The notes beneath the pieces are model-generated. The model saw only the letters and a list, made by a program, of their open reading frames with translations, had not been told where the DNA came from and searched no databases. 64,000 bases of DNA, from the NCBI GenBank assembly GCA_011947345.1, contig JAAVTG010000388.1:1-64000 (forward strand), given 5' to 3'. Numbering within the stretch: position 1 is the first letter of the stretch; each line of letters opens with the position of its first letter. The position numbers and the translations under genes were made by a program. This stretch comes from Phytophthora quininea (lineage: Eukaryota > Oomycota > Peronosporomycetes > Peronosporales > Peronosporaceae). Of this stretch, positions 1-10,675 are shown in pieces.

Positions 1-215
1 TCGAACACCTTCTTCAGGCTCTCGATATCGAGGTAGTCGGCAGTGGTGACTGTGGCGCCGTTCTTCTTCCAGTTGGCGACACGTTCGGCCGGGATCTTGT
101 CGAGCGACGAGCTGGTGAGCACCAGCTCGACGTCCGCAGCCTTGTTCTCGGACGCGAAGTCAGCTGCAAAGCCGCCGATGTTGCCGCCAATGCCGGTGAG
201 CACGTACTTGACCAT
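1..215 (-). CDS. NmrA-like NAD(P)-binding protein, 5' part only
   Basis: About 71 codons of the N-terminus are present; the rest lies before the window start. It begins MVKYVLTG and has the Rossmann dinucleotide-binding signature T-G-x-G-G-N-x-G-G at residues 7-15, as in the two complete paralogs downstream (968-1921, 2648-3601). The family contains atypical short-chain dehydrogenases, including NmrA regulators and quinone reductases of the QorB type; substrate unknown. The ATG at 213-215 was chosen because it aligns with both paralogs and lies about 40 bp downstream of an INR-FPR core promoter. Confidence 0.85.
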   Translation of the reverse strand, partial: MVKYVLTGIGGNIGGFAADFASENKAADVELVLTSSSLDKIPAERVANWKKNGATVTTADYLDIESLKKVF

Positions 216-255
216 GGTGGAGATTGAGAGGAGAGTGGAGACTTGTTGGAGAGCT

Positions 256-272
256 TGCAAATTGCAAAGTGA
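256..272 (-). promoter_or_regulatory. oomycete INR-FPR core promoter of the first NmrA-like gene
   Basis: On the minus strand the sequence reads TCACTTTGCAATTTGCA. This matches the oomycete initiator (YCAYTYY) directly followed by the flanking promoter region (CAWTTTNYY). It lies about 40 bp before the ATG, as in the other two paralogs. Confidence 0.7.
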
Positions 273-967
273 GAGTGCTCCGAGCAGAGGGGGAGGCGAG
301 GGAACTCCCGAGACGCTCCTGTTTTGCCATGCGGGAGGACGAGGCTTTGTTTCGTTGCCCGAGGATACGGCGGTCAAGTTGATTCGCTCAAGATCAACAG
401 GCGGGGATGCGAGCGGATGGAGGTGCCATCTGCTCAAGTCACCGTCGGAGCCAAACCATTCAAACTCGTATATGTTTGAGCTGTTACGAAATCCACTTCA
501 ACATGGTGGCAGTATCGGAGACCGTCTTACGAAAGACGAAAGACTTGCACGCCCAGCGATCGAGAACAGGATACTTCCAGGCCAGTGCGTAGAGCCTCTT
601 TGAGAACCATGAAGCTTCTCCAACACTAGCTGCCATGGAAAATGCCTGCGTACACCCAGTCCTGGACAATGTGGCGCTACCACGTGGACTGATGACGTCC
701 TTGTGCCCTTTTTCGTGCTTCTAATCCCTCGCGTGCCTGACGTGGCCGTGGGAAGGCTAGCTCGAGCTCCCCTCGTTGCCGGGCGCCTCCACACGCCGTT
801 GCAGCAAGTTGGTGTGTGTTTGTCGCTCTAGCTCGTTATTCCGTATAGGATAGAGCTCACCAACAGGTAGCTGCTCTCAATCAATAATGACATCATGAAC
901 GCATTTGAGTAACTCAGGTAATTTTGACTGTATTCCAATTGGGACAGCTAGCTACAGCCGCCTTGAC
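273..967. other. intergenic stretch, no gene seen
   Basis: Upstream region of the first NmrA-like gene and downstream region of the second. Open frames here are short, lack family features and differ in every frame. I see no repeat or RNA gene. Confidence 0.5.
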
Positions 968-1921
968 TTAGTCGTTGGTGGGGAAGATCTCCTTGTACTG
1001 GAGCAGGTTCTCCTTGTAGCCGATCGGCTTGCGGCCAGTCAGACGCTCAACAGTGTCGGTCACCTTGTTCATCGAACCGTTAGCGACCGTCTCGCCGCAG
1101 CACAGCAGGTCACCCATGCAGAGCTTCATGGGGACCTTGGAGAAGTCGCCGAAGAACTCGGTGGGCAGGCCCTTGGTCAGCCAGTAGGCGCGCATCTCCT
1201 CGTCGGGCATGTCGACGAACTCGCCTGAGTACCCGCTGTGGCTGTTCATCCAGTCGAACATCTCCTTGTCGGTCACTGCCTCAGGGCCAGTGACGTCGAC
1301 GACCGTGTTCTTCTCCTGCTTGCCGAGCAGCAGAGCGCCGAACACGCGGCCGCAGTCCGAAACAGCGACGTAGGCGCCAGGAACGCCGTGACTGTTGTTG
1401 ACCCAGCGGTTCTCCGTGAATTTCCACGACGGAGCGAAGAAGCGAGGGGTGTTGTCCTGGTACAGCCAGTCACGCTGGATGTTGTAGTCCAGACCCGACT
1501 CGTAGATCTGGTGCTCGACGAAGTGGTGGTCGCGCGGCAGGAACAGGACCTCCTCGTTGGGCTTGTCCGACCCGGCGCCCACGAACGACGTGTAGCAAAT
1601 ACGCTTGACGTCGGTCTCCTTGGCAGCCTTAATGACGTTCTTGGCCTGGCCACGACGGCCCTCGCCGAACAGCCAGGTGGAGATGAAGGCCACCGCCTCG
1701 GCTCCTTCGAAGACCTTCTTCAGGCTGTCCACGTCCAGGTAGTCGGCCGTGGTGACGGTGACGCCGTGCTTCTTCCAGTTGGCAACACGCTCAGCGGGGA
1801 GCTTGTCGAGCGAGGAGGTCGTGAACACGAGCTCGTCCTCGGGCTTCTTGTTCTCGGCCGCGAAGTCGGCAGCGTATCCGCCGAGGTTGCCGCCGACGCC
1901 AGTGAGCACGTACTTGACCAT
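968..1921 (-). CDS. NmrA-like family oxidoreductase (317 aa)
   Basis: Single-exon gene for a cytosolic NAD(P)-binding protein of the NmrA / atypical short-chain dehydrogenase family. The Rossmann glycine motif is at residues 7-15. The region around FVEHQIYESGLDYNIQR matches the QorB/azoreductase-like subgroup, so reduction of a quinone-like substrate is a reasonable guess, not shown. A longer frame begins upstream with a TTG. The ATG at 1921 is preferred because it gives exactly 317 aa, like the paralog at 2648-3601, and starts MVKYVLTG in all copies. Neighbours are two co-oriented paralogs, so this is a tandem array. Codon use is GC-rich, as in housekeeping genes. Confidence 0.9.
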   Translation of the reverse strand: MVKYVLTGVGGNLGGYAADFAAENKKPEDELVFTTSSLDKLPAERVANWKKHGVTVTTADYLDVDSLKKVFEGAEAVAFISTWLFGEGRRGQAKNVIKAAKETDVKRICYTSFVGAGSDKPNEEVLFLPRDHHFVEHQIYESGLDYNIQRDWLYQDNTPRFFAPSWKFTENRWVNNSHGVPGAYVAVSDCGRVFGALLLGKQEKNTVVDVTGPEAVTDKEMFDWMNSHSGYSGEFVDMPDEEMRAYWLTKGLPTEFFGDFSKVPMKLCMGDLLCCGETVANGSMNKVTDTVERLTGRKPIGYKENLLQYKEIFPTND

Positions 1922-1957
1922 TCTTGGGGAGGAGGGAGTGGAGACTTGTGGATGAGG

Positions 1958-1975
1958 TTGCAAAAAGCAAAGTGA
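1958..1975 (-). promoter_or_regulatory. INR-FPR-like core promoter of the second NmrA-like gene
   Basis: The minus strand reads TCACTTTGCTTTTTGCAA: an exact initiator with a slightly diverged FPR, 37 bp upstream of the ATG. Confidence 0.6.
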
Positions 1976-2647
1976 GGTCGGTGGCCACGTGGATATCTTT
2001 CGCTACGGCTGGAGCTTCCCGTTTTTGCCATCGATAAAGGAGAGGAGCGGTCTGTGGATGCCGCACTTCGCCAGAGACCGCCCATCAAAGATCAGCTTGC
2101 TGCAGATGGTGCGTCGACACCGTCTGCAGCCCAGGCCCGATGAATTCAAATGCATGGAGACGTTGGTCGCTTTCTTGGCTTGCCAATACGTTAAAACCCG
2201 AGTCCGTAGAGCAAACTCCAAGCAGAGGGCACTGTTGTCTTTGGCGGTGCCTTCATGTTGAAGTGAACGGTCGTAACGGTTCAAACATATAGGAGTTTGT
2301 ATGGCGTTGGAGGTCCTGGGCATCTCTAACACATGGCTACAGTATCTGTTCACAGCACCGCAAGTGAAAACCCCTTGAGGCTTTCGTTCGTGTGCGTTTG
2401 AATTGAAATGCATCGTTCTGATATATCCACTCGGAAACCCCTCCACGACAGCGCCACCTGCTGTGCCATCTACATGCTGCTAGAAGCAGTGACACGTCTC
2501 ATGAAACATTTCACCAGCACTTCATTGAATGTTTCTTCAGAGCTTAAACACTGGACTTCAAGTCCTGCAACCACCGAGAACGAGCAACTAAGCACGTAGA
2601 TTACCCTTTTACGATATTCAAAATCAACAGACAACGCAGTCTGCAGC
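1976..2647. other. intergenic stretch between NmrA-like paralogs
   Basis: Holds the distal promoter of the 968-1921 gene and the 3' flank of the 2648-3601 gene. ORFs up to 147 aa occur but have no recognisable domain and overlap on both strands. Confidence 0.5.
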
Positions 2648-3601
2648 TTACTGGTCCTTGGGGAAAATGTCCTTGTACTGGATGAGGTTCTCCTTGTAAC
2701 CAAGCGGCTTACGGCCGGTCAGACGTTCCACCGTGTCCGTCACCTTGTTCATCGAGCCGTTGGCCAGAGTCTCGCCACAGCACAACAGGTCGCCAATGCA
2801 CAGCTTCATCGGCAGCTTGGAGAAGTCGCCGTACACGTCCGTCGGCAGACCGCGGCCCAGCCAGTACGCACGCAGCTCCTCGTCGGGCATGTCGACGAAC
2901 TTGCCTGAGTATCCGCTGTGGCTGTTCATCCAGTCGAAGATCTCCTTGTCCGTGACGGGCTCCGGTCCGGTGACGTCTACGACCGTGTTCTTCTCCTGCT
3001 TGCCAAGCAGCAGAGCGCCGAACACACGGCCACAATCCTCACGAGCGACGTAGGCGCCAGGGACGCCGTGGCTGTTGATGAGCCACCTGTCTTCGGTGAA
3101 ATGCCACGACTGAGCGAAGAACTGCGGGATGTTGTTCTGGTACAGCCAGTTGCGCTGGATGTTGTAGTCCAGACCCGAAGCACGGATCTCGTTCTCAATG
3201 AAGTGGTGGTCACGCGGCAGGAAAGGAACCTCCTCGTTAGGCTTGTCGGAACCGGCACCAACAAACGAGGTGTAGCAAACACGCTTGACACCCGTATCCT
3301 TAGCGGCCTGGATGACGTTCTTGGCCTGGTTACGGCGACCGTCTCCGATCAGCCACGTGGAGATGAAAGCAACAGCCTCCGCGCCTTCAAACACCTTCTT
3401 GAGGGTGTCGACGTCGTCGTAGGTGGCAGGCACCACCTTGATGCCCTTGGCCTCCCACGCCGCCTTCTTCTCGGCCGGGACACTGTCGAACTTGTAGCTC
3501 GTGAAGACAATCTCGTCGTTGTCGTTCTTGATCTCGGCGATGTAGTCGGCAGCGAAACCTCCGAGGTTGCCGTCGGCACCGGTGAGGACGTACTTGACCA
3601 T
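2648..3601 (-). CDS. NmrA-like family oxidoreductase (317 aa), paralog
   Basis: Same length and architecture as the 968-1921 gene, with TGADGNLGG at residues 7-15. Long stretches are identical, for example the segment around RVFGALLLGKQEKNTVVDVT. Differences concentrate between residues 20 and 60 and around 150-180, which could change substrate preference (inference). Together with the partial copy at 1-215 this makes at least three tandem genes read from the minus strand. The core promoter at 3638-3653 is nearly the same as that of the first copy, so co-expression is likely. Confidence 0.9.
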   Translation of the reverse strand: MVKYVLTGADGNLGGFAADYIAEIKNDNDEIVFTSYKFDSVPAEKKAAWEAKGIKVVPATYDDVDTLKKVFEGAEAVAFISTWLIGDGRRNQAKNVIQAAKDTGVKRVCYTSFVGAGSDKPNEEVPFLPRDHHFIENEIRASGLDYNIQRNWLYQNNIPQFFAQSWHFTEDRWLINSHGVPGAYVAREDCGRVFGALLLGKQEKNTVVDVTGPEPVTDKEIFDWMNSHSGYSGKFVDMPDEELRAYWLGRGLPTDVYGDFSKLPMKLCIGDLLCCGETLANGSMNKVTDTVERLTGRKPLGYKENLIQYKDIFPKDQ

Positions 3602-3637
3602 CTTGAGTGGGAGAAGAAAGCTTGTTTGCTACAGAAA

Positions 3638-3653
3638 GCAAATTGCAAAGTGA
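3638..3653 (-). promoter_or_regulatory. INR-FPR core promoter of the third NmrA-like gene
   Basis: The minus strand reads TCACTTTGCAATTTGC, an exact INR plus FPR match, 37 bp before the ATG at 3601. Confidence 0.7.
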
Positions 3654-4802
3654 ACTACGAACGCTGCAATGCCTTTCATCAGACGCGTGTCGGTAGAGCT
3701 GGCCGTTGACGAGCTGCAGGGACTTCATTGTCGAGTCCTTCGTTACGTGTCTTTGCGGATATCCATCCATGGCAAGCTTTGACTTTCACTGCAGCGCACT
3801 TCAAGCAGGTCTGAGTTTGTGGAGACCTGTGTCCCGCATCTTTTCGTGCCAAGCAGAAACATCTGCGTCAGCACGTGAGGATTTGTCCACATACTTTGCT
3901 GCAGTACGTTGCGGACCAGCGTTGTCGAGGTCCCAGCGCACTCATCGAGTTTTCGCTCTCTTCATGACATGGGCTGGACGAACGGGTGCGTGGCCGATGT
4001 GCTCGATCTTTCCCTGCGTCACGCAAGCTGCGGCGACGGGGGTCTGCGGCAAACGTCATCAGCCATGATGGTTCACGCGCGCTTAGAGGAAACCTCTGCT
4101 GTCTGTGAAGTTGACGGCACCTTCGATACACTTTCGAATTGGACACGAATGATTTTCACAGCATGATGGTCATTGGTGTTGATCTAGACATCGACTGTAT
4201 CTGCATTGCTTGATCCTCAGGGGCCGTTGCGGTGAATTGGGAGAAACTCGCGTTCGCCAGCATGGTCCCGACACTCTACAGGAACAATGATCAGGGCCTT
4301 GCAAGCCGCAATGAGAGCGATTGTGTGGCTGAGCTTCAAGGTGTTGATAGCTGTCGCTTAGATCTCGGCAAGTCGAATCGGGTAACGAACGTCTCAAAGG
4401 TGCTGGTGAGAACGGAGCGGAAGGCTTCTTTCTTCTTGAAGCACGAACATTGCATTGGTAGGATAGCTCGTTTGTTAGAGGTGGCCTTCATCCTAGCTCG
4501 ATCTCCACGTCTAACTGTACTCTCAATTGGAATGCCGCCGTTCTCGGAGTGAGTGTGGCTCCGCGGCGGGGACTGGCTGCGATGGCCGACGACGACCTGG
4601 GCCAGATTCAACGCAATGACCGCAATCGTGAGAACAATTTACTGTTGCTATTGCCTTACGAAGGCACACCGTCGCTTTGCAGAAATCCTCGCGTTGGAGC
4701 GCCCAACGAAAGCCATACACCGCCGGAGGAACGAACTTCGTTCGTTCCGAACGAAGAACTCATAGTTATTGCACAGTGATTCGACTATTGCTTTTGCTGC
4801 AA
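3654..4802. other. intergenic stretch, nothing convincing
   Basis: About 1.1 kb between the NmrA array and the ZIP transporter. Several ORFs of 60-120 aa occur on both strands without domain, signal peptide or consistent frame. A run near 4730-4760 repeats the GAACGAA word in both orientations, which could be a decayed transposon end. Confidence 0.4.
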
Positions 4803-5827
4803 CTACGCCCACTTGCCGATGAGTGCCATGAGACCAGCGCCCAGCCACAGACAAATGTAGATGGAGAAGCGCCGCGTGGTGGAGCGCGACAGGAACTGGT
4901 TGTTGGTCGTCATGTTATACGTCAGCAGCTCGACGAGACCCGTGTACAGCAGGATGCCGCCGGCCACGCAGTCCAGAATGCCCTGCACCCAGAGCGACGT
5001 GGTGGACGAGTCCGAGTATGTGGTGCGGATGGCGATGCCGATCACCTGGCCGATCGGAGTCGTGATGGCGTACGCGAAGTTGACGAGCAAGAGTTTGCTT
5101 TTGCTGTCGATGGAGCCCAGCGCCGACGTGCCGACAGCGATGCCCTCGAAGAACTGGTGGAAGCACAAGGCGGCCAGCAGAGCTTTGAACTCTGGCCCCG
5201 TGGTCACCGCCAGGTCGAGTCCGATGATGACCGAGTGGAAGATGACGCCGGCCTCGAACATCATCGTGGCGATTTGCTTGCGGAGCTTGGAGTCGTGCGA
5301 GGTCTGGGCTAGCCCCTTGTTATGGTACGCAGCAGTTGGTGTAGACTGCGGGGTCAAAATACCGTCGAGGGAGCCGGCAGATTCCGGCAGGTTGACTTGT
5401 GGGGAGTGGCCGTGAGCGTGACCATGTCCGGCATGACCGTGGAGCAGCGATCCTTGCTTGCCGAAGAAGACGGAGCTCTCGCACTCGATCAAGTGCATGG
5501 CCACGAGCGTGATGAGTACGAACGCCAGGCCGAGACTGCCGTACTCCTCGACGACGGAGCCGAGACACTCGTTGCTGAGCTTGTCGATGCCTTCGCTCAC
5601 CATGTGGATGAGGCCCGTGGCGAGGACCACGCCGAACGAAAACGCGCTGATGGACTCCATGATTGCCGAGTTGGCGTTGCAGAACGGGATCTGCTTCGAG
5701 ATGAGGGCACCATCGTGCCTACCGCCGAGACGACGAACATGATGACGATGGCGACGACGTGCAGGCTCATGTCGTACTCATTCTCGTCCAGGGCGACGCA
5801 TCCGCAGCACAGTTCCGTGTCGGCCAT
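4803..5827 (-). CDS. ZIP-family zinc/iron transporter, one frameshift near 5705
   Basis: Multi-pass membrane protein that would move Zn2+ or Fe2+ into the cytosol. From the ATG at 5827 the frame starts MADTELCCGC and runs through a first hydrophobic segment. It then shifts by one base at the run GGG at 5705-5707 (CCC on the coding strand), after which the 4803-5660 frame gives the rest. Visible family features: a cytosolic histidine loop (HGHAGHGHAHGHS), a TM4-type motif FHSVIIGLDLAV, and a TM5-type motif HQFFEGIAVG. Total length of about 340 residues fits the family. A single missing C restores agreement with ZIP proteins, so I read it as one gene with a sequencing error or a very recent mutation. 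Confidence 0.85.
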
Positions 5828-6368
5828 GACGAGTCGGTCGGTAGAGTGTTGAGGAGAGCTTCGTTGGGCAAATGGAAAAGTGCTCACCATGTCGTGATTC
5901 AGAGCGGGTGGTCTAATGCGGTAGACGCTTCCGGGGGATGGCAGATGGACAGCACGTGGCGACGGCACTAAGCGAACAGAAGGCGGTATGAATGCCGTCG
6001 CCAAGTTTGTGGGTCTGAGACGAACCGCGAGGATAAGATACTTCAGTCGTTTTCGCGTGCTGGAGACCTCCACTGAAGAAATGCAGCTGGTGGTGATAAC
6101 ACGCGTGAGCCAAGAGACAAATTGTCAACTGTTGTTGGCTCGATTACCACCACAGATGATTGCCACATTCGTAGGCATGGGACAGCGTGCCATTTGACCG
6201 CGCCATCGACAGGAAATATCTATGGCTTTGATCTTACTGCTTTCGTATCGATAACAAGGACGTCACGTAGGAGGAGTAGAGTTATGATCCTTCAACTAGC
6301 TTTGACCAGTTCCTGGCGTCGTCATTTATCCGCAACGTCAACGCAATGACTACAGAAGAGTGAAAACG

Positions 6369-7004
6369 ATGTGGTCTCTCATTCACGTCCACCCAATATT
6401 AGAGATGTCAGCTCCTGATGCAGACATCCGCGCCGTCCTAACCCAATGGAACCTCGAGCCTGAGCAGGTGGAGCTCTATATATCGAGTGGTGTTGGCAAG
6501 ATATTCATCCAACTGAAGCGCAGCGGCTTCCAGTGCTCGGAAGCAGACCCGCTACTGCTGTTATGTCCCGACCCGGACAACCTCGAGGCGTCTATGGCCT
6601 ATCTCCACAGTGGGAACTACGCTCTTCCTGACGGGACGCTAGGCCGCCAACCCTTGCCAGACAACGTGGCTCCGGACACGAGGCCACCTCGCGCACTCGG
6701 TCGCTGCATCAGCGAGCGTTTCCACGCTGCAGTCGACAAGACTGGGGGAACCAGCCTCAACGTTTTCTATTTGCCGGACTTGGAGCTGCTTAGCAGCATT
6801 TCTGCGGTGGCGACCTCTTCCCAATTTGCTCGAGTGGGAGCTGGCCTGGCCGCGAGGTTTCGTATCCCTGAGGAGCCCCTGCTGATCCGTGCATTCCTAC
6901 TCGACACGATTGATGGACGTCCACTTCCTCAACCACACTTCACGAGAGCTAACATACTCGAGCGTTCAAAGCGTGCGAGTGATGATCCTTCAACTACCTT
7001 CTGA
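6369..7004 (+). CDS. hypothetical protein (211 aa)
   Basis: Open frame with coding-like composition from the ATG at 6369. No signal peptide or membrane segment is evident. I do not recognise a domain. The middle (residues about 55-130) is Pro/Leu/Asp-rich, and the C-terminal third has alternating hydrophobic stretches. The last codons fall in a 15-nt direct repeat (6982-6996) whose other copy (6284-6298) lies upstream of the gene, so the locus may be an inserted segment. No clear INR-FPR was found upstream. Confidence 0.45.
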   Translation: MWSLIHVHPILEMSAPDADIRAVLTQWNLEPEQVELYISSGVGKIFIQLKRSGFQCSEADPLLLLCPDPDNLEASMAYLHSGNYALPDGTLGRQPLPDNVAPDTRPPRALGRCISERFHAAVDKTGGTSLNVFYLPDLELLSSISAVATSSQFARVGAGLAARFRIPEEPLLIRAFLLDTIDGRPLPQPHFTRANILERSKRASDDPSTTF

Positions 7005-7874
7005 TTTGGCCGAATTTTGTTCCTCATTCTGCAGCGAGCAGACGCACTATTGGTGTAGAAATCCAGAGCAGTGTTGCCTGTCGCGCTGAGCTGCGTGGTT
7101 AGACTTGGTGCTGAGTGCAGCTACGCGAGATTGCGCTTGTAGACTCCGACACGGTCACAAAACGATCGCCATCGAGTCGCTACGAAAGCTCCGTCGTGGA
7201 GTTGCCGGCAATGCTTGAGCGCCTCGAGTGTAGGCGCAGCGCGCGGCCAATTTTTCCGGCGTCCGTCTAAAAGCGCTTCCACCACCGGCATCAACCGTCG
7301 GTGTACCCACAATGTAAGCAACGAGATTCGTTGCGTCCCTTTCGGACAGAAAAATCTAGTTGATGCTGCAACTGTCGACTTTCGTGATGACTCAGCGCGG
7401 TCACCCCCAACGAGAGCAATGCCGCAGTGCCTTGATTGACATCAATGCTGCTCATACCATGGACACTACGTATATCCCCCAGCGTTCACCATGCGGATCA
7501 CCACACTTGCGATGCTTGACCTGACCGCCATTGCTGCGATTTTTCGCGAGCTGGATGACGTTCGTCAGCGCTGCTGAGCAGTCTATGACTGAGCAAATTG
7601 GGTGCAAGCAGGCAGGTGCTCGGGTGCGGCTCAAATCTATGAGTGTAGCGAACTCTCTCGAGCGTTGAAGTTGTCGCTCCGTGCCAGTTTGCTGGATATC
7701 CCTGTGCTTTGGCGCGACGAAAGCGTGGGAGCGGTCTTGCATAGGCTTTCAGGCCTGAGCTCTTTCGTGCGGGACTCGAGCTCACTTCACAACTTGCCGT
7801 CAACACCGGAACCACCTCCTCCAGTACTCTCTCAAGCTACCCAAGTGACCAAGCGACTATCCCCTCCACCGACC
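7005..7874. other. intergenic stretch upstream of the PAN-repeat gene
   Basis: No recognisable gene. ORFs of 66-105 aa occur on both strands with no domain. The last 100 bp should hold the promoter and leader of the following secreted-protein gene. Confidence 0.4.
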
Positions 7875-8873
7875 ATGGCCCACTCCAACTCTTGCTGCTG
7901 GCACTGCTGTCCACGCTGTGCTCGTACCAGGCTCAAGCCTTACGACTTCGCTCGCTTGCCGAGATCCCGTTCCTGCCGCACCGTCGTCTCGCCTCGTGCC
8001 CGACCACCGCTGGGGTGGACTACCTCGGCAACGACATCAAGCACGTATCGGGTGTCCAAGTGTCGGACTGCTGCACGCTCTGCTCGCAGACGAGCACATG
8101 CGGTGCTTTCACCTGGACGGGCTACCAGGGCGGGACCTGCTGGCTCAAAACTGCCAAGGGCAACACCGCCCCCAATTCTGCGGCTACGTCGGCGGTGCTT
8201 GTTCCTGACCAACCCAGCTGCACGCTGAATTCCAACACCGACTACCCTGGCAATGACATTGCCAACGTCCAGAACTCCAACGCTGGGGGTTGTTGCTCGA
8301 TCTGCCAGACGTGGCCAGGCTGCAACGCCTTCAGCTGGTCCAACTACCAAGGCGGCACTTGCTGGCTCAAGAGCAGCAAAGGAACTCCGTCCAACAACGC
8401 TGGCGTGACCTCGGCCGAGGTCAAGAACATGGTCGGCCAGTGCAACCTCCAGAATGACGTCGACTTCGTGGACAACGACATTGGCAACACCCCGGAAGCA
8501 ACCCGGGATGTGCTGCGGTATCTGCAACAACTGGAGCGGCTGCCGCTCCTTCTCGTGGAGCAATCTCAACGGCGGCACGTGCTGGCTCAAGAGCGCCAAG
8601 GGAACGACTGTGAACAAGCCTGGAGTGGTGTCGAGCCAGCTACTGGACAACCCGCCGCCGAGCTGCAACCTCGAGGCCAACACGGACTACGTGGACAACG
8701 ACATTAGCAACACGCCGGCCGGCCAGCCCGGAGACTGCTGCGATAAATGCCGCCAGACGACTGGGTGCCACGCGTTCTCGTGGAGCAACCTCAACGGCGG
8801 CACGTGCTGGTTCAAGAGCGGCAAGGGAGCGACCAAGAACACCAACGGCGTCACCTCGGCCGTCGTCTTCTAA
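7875..8873 (+). pseudogene. secreted four-repeat PAN/Apple-domain protein with frame breaks
   Basis: A likely extracellular carbohydrate- or protein-binding protein of the PAN/Apple type common in oomycetes. Four repeats of about 65 residues follow one plan: a Cys, then DYxGNDI or DxVDNDI, a CC pair, a Cys, C-x-A/S-F-x-W, then GGTCWLK. The ATG at 7875 (good context ACCATGG) opens a frame whose next residues become a perfect hydrophobic signal peptide only after a one-base shift near 7888-7891. A second break lies near 8493-8500, between repeats 2 and 3: repeats 1-2 are in the 7892-frame, the rest of repeats 3-4 in the 8454-frame. Either a recent pseudogene or two assembly indels. Expected intact size is about 330 aa. 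Confidence 0.75.
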
Positions 8874-9123
8874 CGAGGACCAACACACCCACGCACGGCG
8901 CCAGAAACCTTCTCCTTTCCCTGTTACTTCGTGTCATTGCCGTGCTACTCTGCCTTGAGGTTGATAAGAACAAACACGTAAGCCATTTTCCGGTGCAATA
9001 TCTTTCTTGTAGTCCTGCCTCGTCTCATACAACTTCAACTTTCAATTGAAGTCACTTTTTCGGAACAGTGACATTTTTTCATTTTCTTTGTAACAAATCT
9101 TATAAATAAATTCGCCCTTGGCC

Positions 9124-10000
9124 ATGCTCGCGTCCGTGGCCTTCCGCCAGGACCGAGGACTGGGCAAGGTGGCCCTGGGGGCCTTCGGACTGGGCGTGTT
9201 CATGGCGCTGCACCTGGCGCTGCTGTTGTTCACGCGCTTCGTTGCGCTCGCGACGCCCTCCGAGCAGCAGGAGCCTCTAACGGAGCTGCGCTGGCGCTGC
9301 GTGGAGCAGTGGGGACTCTATGCACTGGCGTTGGGCTTCTTCCACCTCTCTGAGTTTATGGTCACGGCTGCCTACCGTCCCGACACGGTCAGCTACGAGT
9401 GTACGTATTTTTATTTAACATCGTTGCGTTATAGTGAACTTTTACATGATATTATTTTTTTACAGCATTCCTACTCAACCACAGTCGCGAGTATCACATG
9501 GCTGTGCTATTAAGTGCCGTAGAGTTCTGGGTAGAGCTTTATTTCGCTCCTGGCTGGAAACTGCACCCTCTCGTGTGGCCTATTGGCATCAGCTTGGTGG
9601 CTTTAGGCCAATTCTTCCGGATTCTGGCCATGACCACGGCCGCTAGCAATTTCTCCCATCGGATCGAGTACATTAAGCGCAAAGAGCACAAACTCGTGAC
9701 TCATGGAGTGTACCGCTTTGTGCGTCACCCGAGCTACTTGGGCTGGTTCTGGTGGATCGTGGGCAGCCAGATCTTGCTGGGCAACCCCATCTGCGTGGTT
9801 GGCTACTCGCTGGTGGCCTGGAAATTCTTCCACGACCGTATCCCGTAAGTAAAAGATGGATACATATTTAATTTTTTAAGGGTGGTGTTAACTTGTTATT
9901 TATTGTTATTAGTTACGAAGAGCAGCTCTTGTTGAACTTTTTCCCGGACGAGTACCCGGCGTATAAGGCGCGCACGATTAGCGGTATCCCGTTTGTTTGA
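9124..10000 (+). CDS. protein-S-isoprenylcysteine O-methyltransferase (ICMT/STE14 type), 3 exons, 247 aa
   Basis: Endoplasmic-reticulum membrane enzyme that methylates the C-terminal prenylated cysteine of CaaX proteins using S-adenosylmethionine. Exons are 9124-9400, 9466-9844 and 9913-10000, with GT-AG introns of 65 and 68 bp (donors GTACGT and GTAAGT; acceptors TACAG and TTAG); both junctions keep the frame. Family signatures: FLLNHSREYHMA, the methyltransferase core GVYRFVRHPSYLGWFWW, a conserved EEQLL, and the C-terminal YPAYKARTISGIPFV. Several hydrophobic segments match the multi-pass topology, and length is close to the usual 200-290 aa. The ATG at 9124 begins the first membrane region. 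Confidence 0.93.
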
Positions 10001-10471
10001 GGTGCTCTCGTGGTAGAGGCTTTTAGATACGTGTAGTTGGAGGAGGCGTAAGTAAAAAAAAAAAAGCGTTTTGGTCCTAGAATTGAAATCGTGATGCCGC
10101 TATCGCCATCGCCCTAGTTGTCGCATTGACGCGGAAGTAACGTACCAGGCGATCCTGACCGGGGGTGAAGGGGATCGCTCAAAAGAAATCGAAGGAGATT
10201 GCTGAACGCAAGGCTTTTTGATCGACAGTAACTCTACAAATTCAATCAACCAAAATACAACTAATCCGTACAGACAGGAAATTCGATCGACGATGGCAAA
10301 AGCTCTGTTTCGACACCCTTCTCCAGCTCATTCTGTAGCTATCCACGTCTTTTATTTTTGTTTAACTATCATGGAGACGTACGATTGCAACATTTACCTG
10401 GCCGAACAACTAGTGATTAAAAAAAACTACAAAGTCAATGTTTGCAAGACCATCGATAAATTGGAATGTTT

Positions 10472-10651
10472 TAACGGAGCGCGGATCGAACTCACTCACA
10501 AACAACTTGTTACTCTTAGGGGAACTTTCGGACTGAGGACGCACTTCCGCGTGCGGACTCACTAAGCCTTTCTACCATCACTCTGCTAGCTAGTTCCAGA
10601 AGCTGACTTCAACTTCACTTGTCGTGACAAAAGATGATGCGTTTTCCAACA
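10472..10651 (-). repeat. 3' LTR of the copia element
   Basis: 180 bp, matching 15669-15848 base for base as far as I can read. Preceded on the + strand by the target-site copy TGTTT. Confidence 0.93.
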
Positions 10652-10675
10652 CGCCCTCCTCCGAAGTGAAACTCG

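Noticed and set aside
1922..1963. N-terminal extension of the NmrA-like gene to 1963
   Set aside because: It starts with TTG, overlaps the core promoter, and is absent from both paralogs.
4549..4779. 76-aa frame before the ZIP gene
   Set aside because: No domain, no promoter, overlapping frames on both strands; composition not convincing.
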